From Pseudorasbora parva (lineage: Eukaryota > Chordata > Actinopteri > Cypriniformes > Gobionidae): a DNA stretch of 64,000 nucleotides. The position numbers and the translations under genes are program-made. Positions 12,738 to 26,000 of the stretch are shown here, piece after piece; position 1 is the first letter of the stretch; each line of letters begins with the position of its first letter. The stretch is from positions 12,075,979 to 12,139,978 of the forward strand of contig NC_090178.1 of the NCBI RefSeq assembly GCF_024679245.1, written 5' to 3'. The notes under the pieces are model-generated. The model did not search any database. It had not been told where the DNA came from and saw nothing but the letters and a program-made list of their open reading frames with translations.

Positions 12738-12828
12738 CCGGTGAACTGTGCTCAGTTCTGCAGACTCCGCTGGAGGCCATATCTGCCGTTTTCTTCTTGC
12801 CTCGCCCCTTCAGAAGATTCAAGAATCC
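12738..12828 (-). CDS. Candidate exon of unknown gene (91 bp)
   Basis: On the minus strand an acceptor TTCCTCTTTTGTAG is followed by one open frame of 30 codons (starting GFLNLLKGRGKKKTADMASS) and a donor-like CACCGG then GTAAAC. The other two frames have stops. The sequence is basic and coding-like but I do not recognise it, and it does not match NEK11, whose neighbouring exons join directly in phase without it. It may belong to a gene carried by the surrounding complex, or be a chance combination of signals. Confidence 0.3.
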
Positions 12829-12983
12829 CTACAAAAGAGGAAAACAGATTCTTTAACCCATGGGGTGAAAACCACTTCCTTTTCTCCCAACTCGTCCCAC
12901 TGTCCTCACCCTCATCTTTAGTCTAGAACTGATTAATAATCTGAGACAAAAGTGATGGGCTGCTGTTTGTTAAATACTTGTGT

Positions 12984-13779
12984 TTGTTGTGTGTGTGTGT
13001 GGCCTACACCTGGGTTATGAGGACACATGATTTATGAGGACATTCTCATAAGATGATGTTCCTGATGTTTGGGCTGACTGAAGAACCTCAGTGTTGTGTG
13101 TGTGTGTGTGTGTGTGTGGCTTACACCTGGGTTATGAGGACACATGATTTATGAGGACGTTCTCATAAGATGATGTTCCTGATGTTTGGGCTGACTGAAG
13201 AACCTCAGTGTTGTGTGTGTGTGTGTGTGTGTGTGTGGCTTACACCTGGGTTATGAGGACACATGATTTATGAGGACATTCTCATAAGATGATGTTCCTG
13301 ATGTTTGGGCTGACTGAAGAACCTCAGTGTGGTGTGTGTGTGTGTGTGCCTTACACCTGGGTTATGAGGACACATGATTTATGAGGACATTATCATAAGA
13401 TGATGTTCCTGATGTTTGACTTGACTGAAGAACCCCAGTGTTGTGTGTGTGTGTGTGGCTTACACCTGGGTTATGAGGACACATGATTTATAAGGACATT
13501 CTCATAAGATGATGTTCCTGATGTTTGGCCTGACTGAAGAACCTCAGTGTTGTGTGTGTGTGTGTGGCTTACACCTGGGTTATGAGGACACATGATTTAT
13601 GAGGACATTATCATAAGATGATGTTCCTGATGTTTTACTTGACTGAAGAACTTCAGTGTTGTGTGTGTATGTGTGTGTGTGTGTGTGACTTACACCTGGG
13701 TTATGAGGACACATGATTTATAAGGACATTCTCATAAGATGATGTTCCTGATGTTTGGCCTGACTGAAGAACCTCAGTG

Positions 13780-13815
<36 letters not shown>

Positions 13816-14699
13816 CTTACACCTGGGTTATGAGGACACATGATTTATGAGGACATTATCATAAGATGATGTTCCTGATGTTTGACTTGACTGAAGAACC
13901 TCAGTGTTGTGTGTGTGTGTGGCTTACACCTGGGTTATGAGGACACATGATTTATGAGGACATTCTCATAAGATGATGTTCCTGATGTTTGGCCTGACTG
14001 AAGAACCTCAGTGTTGTGTGTGTGTGTGTGTGTGTGTGGCTTACACCTGGGTTATGAGGACACATGATTTATGAGGACGTTCTCATAAGATGATGTTCCT
14101 GATGTTTGGGCTGACTGAAGAACCTCAGTGTTGTGTGTGTGTGTGTGTGTGTGTGTGGCTTACACCTGGGTTATGAGGACACATGATTTATGAGGACATT
14201 CTCATAAGATGATGTTCCTGATGTTTGGGCTGACTGAAGAACCTCAGTGTGGTGTGTGTGTGTGTGTGCCTTACACCTGGGTTATGAGGACACATGATTT
14301 ATGAGGACATTATCATAAGATGATGTTCCTGATGTTTGACTTGACTGAAGAACCCCAGTGTTGTGTGTGTGTGTGTGGCTTACACCTGGGTTATGAGGAC
14401 ACATGATTTATAAGGACATTCTCATAAGATGATGTTCCTGATGTTTGGCCTGACTGAAGAACCTCAGTGTTGTGTGTGTGTGTGTGGCTTACACCTGGGT
14501 TATGAGGACACATGATTTATGAGGACATTATCATAAGATGATGTTCCTGATGTTTTACTTGACTGAAGAACTTCAGTGTTGTGTGTGTATGTGTGTGTGT
14601 GTGTGTGACTTACACCTGGGTTATGAGGACACATGATTTATAAGGACATTCTCATAAGATGATGTTCCTGATGTTTGGCCTGACTGAAGAACCTCAGTG

Positions 14700-14733
<34 letters not shown>

Positions 14734-16716
14734 CTTACACCTGGGTTATGAGGACACATGATTTATGAGGACATTATCATAAGATGATGTTCCTGATGTT
14801 TGACTTGACTGAAGAACCTCAGTGTTGTGTGTGTGTGTGGCTTACACCTGGGTTATGAGGACACATGATTTATGAGGACATTCTCATAAGATGATGTTCC
14901 TGATGTTTGGCCTGACTGAAGAACCTCAGTGTTGTGTGTGTGAGTGGCTTACACCTGGGTTATGAGGACACGTGTTTTGTGAGGACATTATCATAAGATG
15001 ATGTTCCTGATGTTTGACTTGACTGTAGAACCTCAGTTTTGTGTGTGTGTGTGTGTGTGTGGCTTACACCTGGGTTATGAGGACACATGATTTATGAGGA
15101 CATTATCATAAGATGATGTTCCTGATGTTTGACTTGACTGAAGAACCCCAGTGTTGTGTGTGTATGTGTGTGTGTGTGTGGCTTACACCTGGGTTATGAG
15201 GACACATGATTTATGAGGACATTATCATAAGATGATGTTCCTGATGTTTGACTTGACTGAAGAACCCCAGTGTTGTGTGTGTATGTGTGTGTGTGTGTGG
15301 CTTACACCTGGGTTATGAGGACACATGATTTATGAGGACATTATCATAAGATGATGTTCCTGATGTTTGACTTGACTGAAGAACCCCAGTGTTGTGTGTG
15401 TATGTGTGTGTGTGTGTGGCTTACACCTGGGTTATGAGGACACATGATTTATGAGGACATTCTCATAAGATGATGTTCCTGATGTTTGACTTGACTGAAG
15501 AACCCCAGTGTTGTGTGTGTGTGTGTGTGTGGCTTACACCTGGGTTATGAGGACACATGATTTATGAGGACATTCTCATAAGATGATGTTCCTGATGTTT
15601 GACTTGACTGTAGAACCTCAGTGTTGTGTGTGTGTGGCTTACACCTGGGTTATGAGGACACATGATTTATGAGGACATTATCATAAGATGATGTTCCTGA
15701 TGTTTGACTTGACTGAAGAACCCCAGTGTTGTGTGTGTATGTGTGTGTGTGTGTGGCTTACACCTGGGTTATGAGGACACATGATTTATAAGGACATTCT
15801 CATAAGATGATGTTCCTGATGTTTGGCCTGACTGAAGAACCTCAGTGTTGTGTGTGTGTGTGTGGCTTACACCTGGGTTATGAGGACACATGATTTATGA
15901 GGACATTATCATAAGATGATGTTCCTGATGTTTTAGTTGACTGAAGAACCTCAGTGTTGTGTGTGTGTGTGGCTTACACCTGGGGTATGAGGACACATGA
16001 TTTATGAGGACATTCTCATAAGATGATGTTCCTGATGTTTGACTTGATTGAAGAAACTCAGTGTTGTGTGTGTGTGTGTGGCTTACACCTGGGTTATGAG
16101 GACACATGATTTATGAGGACGTTCTCATTAGTTGATGTTCCTGATGTTTGACCTGACTGAAGAACCTCAGTGTTGTGTGTGTGTGTGGCTTACACCTGGG
16201 TTGTGAGGACACATGATTTATGAGGACATTATCATAAGATGATGTTCCTGATGTTTGGCCTGACTGAAGAACCTCAGTGTTGTGTGTGTGTGTGTGGCTT
16301 ACACCTGGGTTGTGAGGACACATGATTTATGAGGACATTATCATAAGATGATGTTCCTGATGTTAGACTTGACTGAAGAACTCAGTTTTGTGTGTGTGTG
16401 TGTGTGGCTTACACCTGGGTTATGAGGACACATGATTTATGAGGACATTATCATAAGATGATGTTCCTGATGTTTGGCCTGACTGAAGAACCTCAGTGTT
16501 GTGTGTGTGTGTGTGGCTTACACCTGGGTTATGAGGACACATGATTTATGAGGACATTCTCATAAGATGATGTTCCTGATGTTTGGCCTGACTGAAGAAC
16601 CTCAGTGTTGTGTGTGTGTGTGTGGCTTACACCTGGGTTATGAGGACACATGATTTATAAGGACATTCTCATAAGATGATGTTCCTGATGTTTGGCCTGA
16701 CTGAAGAACCTCAGTG

Positions 16717-16748
<32 letters not shown>

Positions 16749-16992
16749 CTTACACCTGGGTTATGAGGACACATGATTTATGAGGACATCATCATAAGAT
16801 GATGTTCCTGATGTTTGACTTGACTGAAGAACCTCAGTGTTGTGTGTGTGTGTGGCTTACACCTGGGTTATGAGGACACGTGATTTATGAGGACATTATC
16901 ATAAGATGATGTTCCTGATGTTTGACTTGACTGAAGAACCTCAGTGTTGTGTGTGTGTGTGTGTGTGGCTTACACCTGGGTTATGAGGACAC
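12984..16992. repeat. Minisatellite, about 36 monomers of roughly 106-126 bp
   Basis: Each monomer has a (GT)n stretch of variable length, then GGCTTACACCTGGGTTATGA, GGACACATGATTTATGAGGA, CATTCTCATAAGATG, TTCCTGATGTTTGG and TGACTGAAGAACCTCAGTG. Length differences come mainly from the GT run. Variants (CATTATC for CATTCTC, GACTTGAC for GGCCTGAC, CCCCAG for CTCAG) recur in patterns that show higher-order duplication. The monomer contains the TTATGAGGACA motif twice. It lies wholly inside a nek11 intron. Confidence 0.97.
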
Positions 16993-17129
16993 GTAATTAC
17001 GGGGATATGGAATAACACACTTGAACACAACTCATGGTTGACTCAAAGTGCTGTCCAATACACATGAAGACAAACATAATAGAAAGAGAATAGAAACAAT
17101 ACAGTAGATAAGTTATACCTGGTTAAAAG

Positions 17130-18255
17130 CTAACCCTAACCCTAATTATATGTAGTAAAAAGTTATAGTTAACCTCTAGTCTGGCTAACCCTGACCCTGA
17201 TCATAACAGAAGTAGGTAGTAAAAGTTATAGTTAACCTCTAGTCTGGCTAACCCTGACCCTGATCATAACAGAAGTAGGTAGTAAAAGTTATAGTAAACC
17301 TCTAGTCTGGCTAACTCTGACCCTGATCATAACAGAAGTAGGTAGTAAAAGTTATAGTTAACCTCTAGTCTGGCTAACCCTGACCCTGATCATAACAGAA
17401 GTAGGTAGTAAAAGTTATAGTTAACCTCTAGTCTGGCTAACCCTGACCCTGATCATAACAGAAGTAGGTAGTAAAAGTTATAGTTAACCTCTAGTCTGGC
17501 TAACCCTAACCCTGATCATGACAGAAGTAGGTAGTAAAAGTTATAGTTAACCTCTAGTCTGGCTAACCCTAACCCTGATCATAACCGAAGTAGGTAGTAA
17601 AAGTTATTGTTAACCTCTAGTCTGGCTAACCCTAATCCTGATCATAACAGAAGTAGGTAGTAAAAGTTATAGTTAACCTCTAGTCTGTCTAACCCTAACC
17701 CTGATCATAACAGAAGTAGGTAGTAAAAGTTATAGTTTACCTCTAGTCTGGCTAACCCTAACCCTGATCATAACAGAAGTAGGTAGTAAAAGTTATAGTT
17801 TACCTCTAGTCTGTCTAATCCTAATCCTGATCATAACAGAAGTAGGCAGTAAAAGTTATAGTAGACCTATAGTCTGGCTAACCCTGACCCTGATCATGAC
17901 AGAAGTAGGTAGTAAAAGTTATAGTTTACCTCTAGTCTGGCTAACCCTGACCCTGATCATAACAGAAGTAGGTAGTAAAAGTTATAGTAGACCTCTAGTC
18001 TGGCTAACTCTGACCCTGATCATAACAGAAGTAGGTAGTACAAATTATAGTTAACCTCTAGTCTGGCTAACCCTAACCCTGATCATAACAGAAGTAGGTA
18101 GTACAAATTATAGTTAACCTCTAGTCTGGCTAACCCTAACCCTGATCATAACAGAAGTAGGTAGTACAAATTATAGTTAACCTCTAGTCTGGCTAACCCT
18201 AACCCTGATCATAACAGAAGTAGGTAGTAAAAGTTATCGTTAACCTATAGTCCGG
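17130..18255. repeat. Minisatellite, about 18 copies of a 63-bp unit
   Basis: The unit reads TTAACCTCTAGTCTGGCTAA, CCCTGACCCTGATCATAACA, GAAGTAGGTAGTAAAAGTTATAG. Some units have CCCTAACCCTGATC instead of CCCTGACCCTGATC. Unit length is almost constant and variants fall in blocks, such as a cluster with GTACAAATTATAG near 18020-18190. The array separates the two oppositely oriented 110-bp arrays. Confidence 0.95.
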
Positions 18256-18561
18256 CGGCCCGCCACATTCTAATCTGCCCCGATTTTACCAGATTTCAGA
18301 TTTTACCAGATGACTGACAGATGCTTTGCCAAAGCAATTGAGTAAAACACAACTTCAAAGAAACTGAGAATGCTGAAAAATGTAAAAAAAAATAATATGT
18401 TTGGTTTATTGTGAAACTGATAATGAACCAAAAATTAATTTTTTTACATTGCTGAAATGAAATAAGTATTCTGTTTCTGCATATTTATGTAAAAGAGAAG
18501 CGCACACTTTGCTCATGCAAACAGCTTCTGATCTGGTGTTTTCAGCGTATCAGATCACAGT

Positions 18562-19412
18562 AACACACACACACAACACTGAGGTTCTTCAGTCAAGTCA
18601 AACATCAGGAACATCATCTTATGAGAATGTCCTCATAACCCAGGTGTAAGCCACACACACACACACACATACACACACAACACTGGGGTTCTTCAGTCAA
18701 GTCAAACATCAGGAACATCATCTTATGATAATGTCCTCATAAATCATGTGTCCTCATAACCCAGGTGTAAGCCACACACACACACACACATACACACACA
18801 ACACTGGGGTTCTTCAGTCAAGTCAAACATCAGGAACATCATCTTATGATAATGTCCTCATAAATCATGTGTCCTCATAACCCAGGTGTAAGCCACACAC
18901 ACACAACACTGAGGTTCTTCAGTCAAGTCAAACATCAGGAACATCATCTTATGAGAATGTCCTCATAAATCATGTGTCCTTATAACCCAGGTGTAAGCCA
19001 CACACACACAACACCGGGGTTCTTCAGTCAAGTCAAACATCAGGAACATCATCTTATGATAATGTCCTCATAAATCATGTGTCCTCATAACCCAGGTGTA
19101 AGCCACACACACACAACACTGGGGTTCTTCAGTCAAGTCAAACATCAGGAACATCATCTTATGATAATGTCCTCATAAATCATGTGTCCTCATAACCCAG
19201 GTGTAAGCCACACACACACAACACTGAGGTTCTTCAGTCAAGTAAAACATCAGGAACATCTTCTTATGATAATGTCCTCACAAAACATGTGTCCTCTTAA
19301 CCCAGGTGTAAGCCACACACACACACACACAACACTGAGGTTCTTCAGTCAAGTCAGACATCAGGAACATCTTCTTATGATAAGGTCCTCACAAAACGTG
19401 TAAGCCACACAC
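18562..19412. repeat. Inverted copy of the 110-bp minisatellite, about 8 monomers
   Basis: It has the same monomer as 12984-16992 but reverse-complemented: (CA)n, then ACACTGAGGTTCTTCAGTCA, AGGAACATCATCTTATGA, TCATGTGTCCTCATAACCCA. The last monomers near 19260-19400 are diverged and end in a truncated unit at 19398. Confidence 0.95.
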
Positions 19413-20544
19413 ACCTGACATACTGTGATGCATTTAAAGTCAGGAACATTACCTTGGATAATATGAATCTTTAAAATAATCTTACAAATGCTAAATAGGT
19501 TATGTAAAGTTTACAGTACCGTGCATTTCCTTGGCCACTCAGAATCGCCGTAATTGTGTGATATCTTCACCAGGACAGATGCTCCTTACAGCAAATAGGC
19601 AAACGTGAAGTTTTTCTATCCACACGGATCGTCTTCATCCAGTTGTTTGGATTCATATGTTCAGAGATTACAAGTCATCCAAAGGGAACTGTCATCTCGG
19701 GCTGATTAACACTAAATAAATGACAATTCAACTTTCAATTAAGAATTCTTATTCCTGTTAGACACAAAAAAAGACAATATCAGTGATGAAAATCTAATAT
19801 CATCAAATATATTCTTTGTGATCACCAATCATTTAATAGTTTAATAGCGTTTGGTATTAAGATGTGTTTTGGACAATCGGATCAAAAGTGGATGATGCTC
19901 AACACAGGTGTAAATGGGGTTTAAAACATTTTGAGCTTGTCAACTTTCAACCACTTCCAGAAGTTGGAAAACTCATTCGACCAGATTGCTTTCGTAGTGT
20001 AACGTCTGTGTGGTTGAATGTGTTCGAACAGTCACAAAAGACCGCCTGCTCTCCGCTGAATGACCTAATGTGGAAACTAGAGATGCTTCGATACCAGTAT
20101 CGGTATCAGCCCAAAATACCAGAGAAAGATTAAATAAATGCATCTAATTAACAGAATATTAAACAAAATTAAATATCCATACTATAGCTGCTGTGCACAA
20201 GCTGATGAGTGAAACACGCAGAGTGGATTGAGCTGACGTTTTTCACAGACATCGCTGAAAATGATGGCCCATAATTACACAGACTTCTGTTGCATGCACT
20301 TGACTGCTAACCCACTCACCAGGACACATTTGGATTAAAAATACATTGTATATGCAAATAAAAAAAGGTTGAAGGTTACATTACATTTTAATATAAGATG
20401 TAAAATTTTTATTTGACATAAGAAGACACAGATATGACAGTTAATACATTTAAAAATACTGTTCACCTCTGGCTTTATTGATCAGTTATTTTAGGGTTTT
20501 GATCTTCTCTTGAGTCTTTGACTAGGCTAGGCATTAAGGGTGTG

Positions 20545-21303
20545 AACCTACACTGGTCTCATGGTTCGATTCGATTATGATTATCATGCCATCGATTCGG
20601 TTCGATAACACGATTCAGCACACTGCACTGACGATGCACTTCATCCTCATGTATATAATTTTGTCAGTCAGTTATATGAACTGAACCTTTTATTTTACCT
20701 GCTCAAAGAAAACACACTTCTTTAATGTATCAAACATGAGACAAAACGTAAAAACATAAAACGTTTTGTGACCAAATGTAAATAAATCATTTTGATAAAT
20801 CAGATATATCGAATCTGTAAAAATGCATGAAATGACCAGGTGTAAACAGGCCCTTTAAGAACTCGAACGTTGATATAATTAGATTTTTGGCTGAGCTGGG
20901 TCCACCTTGTCACTGACAGGCGTTAACAGCTCACGATGAAAATGGCTGACGTGGTTTCTCAAGTTAGTGGTATTACCCCATGCACATTTTATTTGTGCGT
21001 GACATAATTTACACACAGCACGTGTGTTCTCCAGGTCGTGCTTACCAGGTTGTTCAAAAAATCCGAAATGTGCCCAGATGTCTGCTTTTAAAATAGTTGG
21101 AGCAATTTTAACTACTCACACTCGTGTCTCGCCTCCCTCTGCCTTTGTATGCTACCGCGACAATGCACATACACGACAAATGATGGCAGAAAAGCGTCAG
21201 TACATTATAATAGGTTATGGTCTATTACTGAACTGATACCGAATCGTATTTGTCTGCATCGCGATGCATCAAAAAAACAAATAATTTCGACAGCCCAACT
21301 AGG
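20545..21303. mobile_element. Degraded DNA element
   Basis: The left side has GGTTCGATTCGATTATGAT and CGATTCGGTTCGATAACACG; the right side has ACCGAATCGTATTTG followed by GCATCGCGATGCATC. Such GATTCGATT-rich ends are typical of degraded hAT-type elements. Boundaries are approximate. Confidence 0.35.
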
Positions 21304-21410
21304 CATGTTTCCTATTAATTGTCCTAGGAACCTCTAAGTTTATTTTAATTTTTGTGTATTTTGTATTACTCTATAATGTTGTAGTTGAAGGTTATTTAAA
21401 AATATACAAA

Positions 21411-22307
21411 ACAGGCCAAAAGTTTGGACACGTTACTATTTGTAATGTTTTTGAAATAAGTTTCTTCTGCTCATCAAGCCTGCATTTATTTGATCAAAAA
21501 TACAGAACAAAAATTAATATTGTGATATATTATTACAATTTAAAATATTTGTTTTTCAATGTATTCTACTTTAAATGATCATTTATTTCTGTGATCAAAG
21601 CTGATTTTTCAGGATCGTTCCTCCAGTCTTCAGTGATCATGATCCTTCAGAAATCATTCTAATATTCTGATTTATTATGAGTGTTGGAAACAGTTCTGCT
21701 GAATAATATATTTGATGAATAAAAGGTTCAAAAGAACTGCATTTATTCAAAATAAAAACATATTTTCAAATAATATAAATCTCCTTTACTATCACTTTTT
21801 ATCAATTTAACACATCCTTGCTGAATAAAATTATTGATTTATTTAAAAAAAGAAATAAAAAAATGACTGACCCCAAATAACTGACCAGTATTGTATACTG
21901 TTGTTACAAAATATTTCTATTTTTAAAACATTTGCTTCTTTTTTTATTTTTATTTTTTTACTTTTTATTCATCAAAGTATTATAAAAACATATCTCAGGT
22001 TATGAACAAATATTAGTCAGCAGAGCTGTCTCCAACACTCGTAATGAATCCTCATCTGAGAATGATTTCTGAAGGATCATGATCACTGAAGACTGGAGGA
22101 ATGATCCGGAAAATACAGCTCTGATCACAGAAATAAATCATCATTTAAAGTAGAATAAATTGAAAAACAAATATTTTAAATTGTAATAATATATCACAAT
22201 ATTAATTTTGTTCTGTATTTTTGATCAAATAAATGCAGGGTTGATGAGCAGAAGAAACTTCTTTCAAAAACATTACAAATAGTAATGTGTCCAAACTTTT
22301 GGCCTGT
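21411..22307. mobile_element. Foldback element with about 290-bp inverted arms
   Basis: The left arm begins ACAGGCCAAAAGTTTGGACA and runs to about 21705. The right arm, starting near 22025, is its reverse complement and ends GTGTCCAAACTTTTGGCCTG. The arms include TTCTTCTGCTCATCAAGC, TGATCAAAAATACAGAAC and CCAGTCTTCAGTGATCATGA on both sides with few differences. The centre of roughly 320 bp is AT-rich. No coding is present. Confidence 0.85.
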
Positions 22308-23088
22308 ACTATATATATATATATTGAGCCCTGCAAATATAGGGAGTTACTTTCAAGTCCTGCCTCTTTTGTTATAAAATTAAGTTGTTATGGGTAAAAA
22401 TAATGTCTAAAATAAAGTCTGGCCCACCAGGAATTTCAATGGGCCCACCCTGCATCTCAAAGCTGGAGCCGGGCCTGTGATACAGCAATAGCATGAACAG
22501 TGAAAGTAACTGTAGCTCCTATAATACAGTTTAACAGGCATAATTAGGCATACAAATAACTGAAGGATATCTATTTGCTAAGCCAACTCAATTTGATTCA
22601 TATTCTTTTGGTTTCTCTATTCATTATTTTTTTAAATGAAAAATGCAATGAAAATACAAGTTATTGGTACTATTGGTAAGTTGGAAGTTCGTTCTGGAAA
22701 AGTGGTATCAGTTCATCCCCAGCATAAACATTACAGGACGTGTGCAAGACAGTCAGCTAATTACCCAAGTTACCCAAGAGAAAAAACGTAGAGCACAATG
22801 TTCTCTCTCACCATTTCTTGATTTCTGACACATTCACAGTGTTCGGCTGGTCTCCGCTCACGTTCATGTGTAAATTGCGTGAGATAATTTTTGTCCATTA
22901 GAACAAAAGACCCGAAAAAGCCCATACATTTACTCACCCATACACCCTCCCTTTGAAGAAATCAGGACAGAAGTGGTTGAAAATGAATAAAAGAGACTGA
23001 CTAAAACACCAAGTGTAAACGGGAATGTGTGTCCCTCATCTACTCGAGATCCGATCGACCAAAACGCATCTTAATACCAGGTGTAAAT

Positions 23089-26000
23089 TAGGGATGCACA
23101 ATTTATTGCCACCATATCGTTATCATCCAATAAATGGACATTATTAATGTTAACGTTATCAATCCGATATGAAAATTATGCCGATATATATAAGCTGATA
23201 GATCATGTAATTTTCCTTCAGCCGAGACACTTTAGATGCGCAGTATTCATCATGATGGTTTTGAATTGCTTGATATGATTGGAATCACTTTTTTTAAAAT
23301 GTAATGTAAGGGGGGCTTACATTAGCTTACATTGTTGCAGCCATTAAAATAGTTCAGTTTTGTTTTTAATGTCAAAGTAGTTATATTTTGTTTCGTTTCA
23401 TTGTTAAGTTAATTTAGAAAAATGTTTAGAGCAATTTTTTGTTTGTTAAATTAAAGTTTACATTTTTTTAAGTGACGACCAAGTGGCCAGTGGCCAACAG
23501 TGAGTAAACCGCATGTTTAATGAATTTAGCCTCTCAAATCAACTATTGACTTGTCTTGCCTATAATAAAATCCATAGATTTAAAACACTTCAAGTATCAC
23601 AATGTTAGTTAATTTAGCCTACTATAATATTACCTCCACATTAAAAAGGCATTTTTGAAGAGCTGAGGCAGGCTGATGCTGCACGCAACGGCACTCACAA
23701 ACGAAACGAGCTAAACAATCTAAACAAATAAAAAAATAAAAGAACATGCAGTTTGTATTATACCTTACACCTCTGCAAAATGAATATAAATCAGATCTTA
23801 AATTCCCGCGGTATAGCCTATATTTAACGGAGTTCACAGCAACGAAAGCAAAAGATTCAAGATGCATTTTATTCAGCAGCTCAAAGACCGCAAAATGAAA
23901 GAGCGAAGCACTGGTAAGATCATTTATTAATTTTTATTGAAGATGATTGTGTTTTTGAGCATCTAAGACTTAGACTACGACTATTTGCGTTGGCTTGCTT
24001 TACTCATTTGCGACGATGCGTGTTGCAGCTCCATCATATCTATCGGACTACAACCTATAGCCCATAACACGCTCTCACACACGTTTATTATTTAACCATT
24101 TGCCAGGAGTAAAATTTACACGTGGTTTAAGATACCTGGTCAGAGAAAATGAATGAAGGAATCATTTGTAAAAAGGCCCTAACTCTAGCAGCTGCTGAAG
24201 AAACGCGCGCTGCTGCTGGCGCTGGACTCTATAACCCTGAGCGAGAATGTCTTGACAGTCGAGTAAGCTATCATGGTCTCATGATGTTTCCACCAGTGCA
24301 GCACATCTCATTGTTCCTTTTAATTAATCAAATAAATATAAAACAAATGAGAAGCCTAAAAAGGTCCGAAGCCCGGCCCACATTTAGGTATGACGTGAAA
24401 ATTAGCCCGAAGTCCGGCCCTAGGGGCGTAAAAAAGTCGGGCTCTGCTCTAGTGTGAATCTAGGTTCTATTGTTGAGCTGTACTGTATGTTCTGCTGTTT
24501 GCACAATAAAATAAAAACGTGAAAAAAGTATTTTTAACGGGTCACAGATACTCGTCGGTTGTATTTTTATGTAATGCTAATTCAATATTATAATCGTATC
24601 AGTTAACTGTTAATAATCGATTAATAAGCATCGCTTGTCGGTCGGGAAAATTAACCGAAATGAGCATCCCTAGTAGAGAGGTTTATATAAAGGGGTTTGA
24701 GTGATCAATTATCAGTATTTACATTTCTCTCCGATATGGCAGGAAATTAATGTGGAGGATTTGAACTGTGAAGATGATTGACGGCAGTTTAAACTGTGAT
24801 ATGATGCACATAACTAAGCAACAGAGTCCGTTAAAGATAATAAAGTAGTATGTCCCAAAACTTGCATACTCTTCTGCTACACACTCAAAAGTATATACTT
24901 TTGTTCACAAAAAGAGTATACTTTTAGGACGTAGTATAAGTGGGCGAATTAGGACGCAGCGTATGTCTTTTGGAATTAAAGTGCGCAGTGAACTGCCTTG
25001 AAACTCGAGCTGGCGCCGGCTGTTCTTCCCTGCCAAAAAACAGAATGGGCCACGTGACCTCCAGAGATCTATAGGATGCGTTTGGTTGAGTTAATTAACG
25101 TTGGAGTAAAGCGCTTTATAGTACCGTTGATCATCTTTAGCTTCAGCACGTACTGCTCAAACAGTGATGCACAACATTAATAACTACTGGGACTGTCCTA
25201 TACATAACATTACACTGAGAACACTCTTGTAATAAAATGCTGTTAATTCTTTGGGATTAGCTGTTGTGTTTCAGTGCGTTGTTGCAGAAGGGCAATTCTA
25301 CAACAGGAGTTACACAGATTAGCATGTAACTTAGTCAAAGCTTCACTTGAGCATTTGCGTAATTTTTTGCAGATATAAGCAATATAGCGTGTTTCATTGA
25401 GTTAATAACCCGCAGCACATCATTGTACGAGTGATCATCTTAATCTTTAGCGCACGCTCTGTAGCAATGCACAACATTAATAACATATGATTGGGGTTGT
25501 CATATTACATTATAGTAGTATACACTAATGTAATAAGTTGTAAAGTCTTCGGGTTTAGTTGTTGTGTTTCATAGGAAGAGCACTATTCTGACTACATAAC
25601 TTAGATCATCTGTGTGTGATTTTGTGCAAATATAAGATGCAATACCATGTTGATTTTGTTCAAATATCTGCATTATCGTATACAGGATGTGTTCTGTTGA
25701 GTAAATAACCTGGTAGCGACGTGGAGACTTATCCTTTATAGCCTAAGTCATGCTGGCCAATGACTTGTTTGCATTATTTAGTTTTTTTTTTTTTTTGTTA
25801 GGCAGTGGGTGTTTTTGGTAACACTTTACAATGAGGTCTCATTTGTTAATGCATTAACTAACATGAACTAATATAAAGCAATAACCTTTGTTAATGGTTT
25901 ATGTTGAATGAAAATGTTGAGATTAACATGAACTAAGGTTCATAAATCCTGTAGAAGCATTATTCATTCATTGGTGGATCATGTTAACTGATGATAATAA

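Larger units (their letters stand above)
19850..23088. mobile_element. Composite DNA element with about 80-bp inverted ends
   Basis: The left end GGTATTAAGATGTGTTTTGG (19852) continues to GGTGTAAATGGGGTTTAAAAC. The right end is the inverse, ending at 23088 as CGATCGACCAAAACGCATCT then TAATACCAGGTGTAAAT. Identity is imperfect. The interior holds two further nested elements and no transposase that I recognise. Confidence 0.5.

Noticed and set aside
15895..16323. Frames repeating CPHNPGVSHTHTHN
   Set aside because: They are translations of the 110-bp minisatellite and its GT runs, not a repeat protein.
17130..18255. CRISPR-like array of regularly spaced repeats
   Set aside because: Units are contiguous with no unique spacers, and the context is vertebrate; it is a minisatellite.
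17130..18255. Interstitial telomere block
   Set aside because: Only two tandem CCCTAA-like words occur per 63-bp unit; there is no long hexamer run.
20566..20610. GGTTCGATTC as a tRNA T-arm
   Set aside because: There is no matching D-arm, anticodon stem or acceptor pairing; it belongs to a degraded transposon end.
24149..24457. 102-residue frame that could be a host exon
   Set aside because: It lies within a hAT-like element, has no splice sites or family similarity, and its end matches repeat-type DNA.
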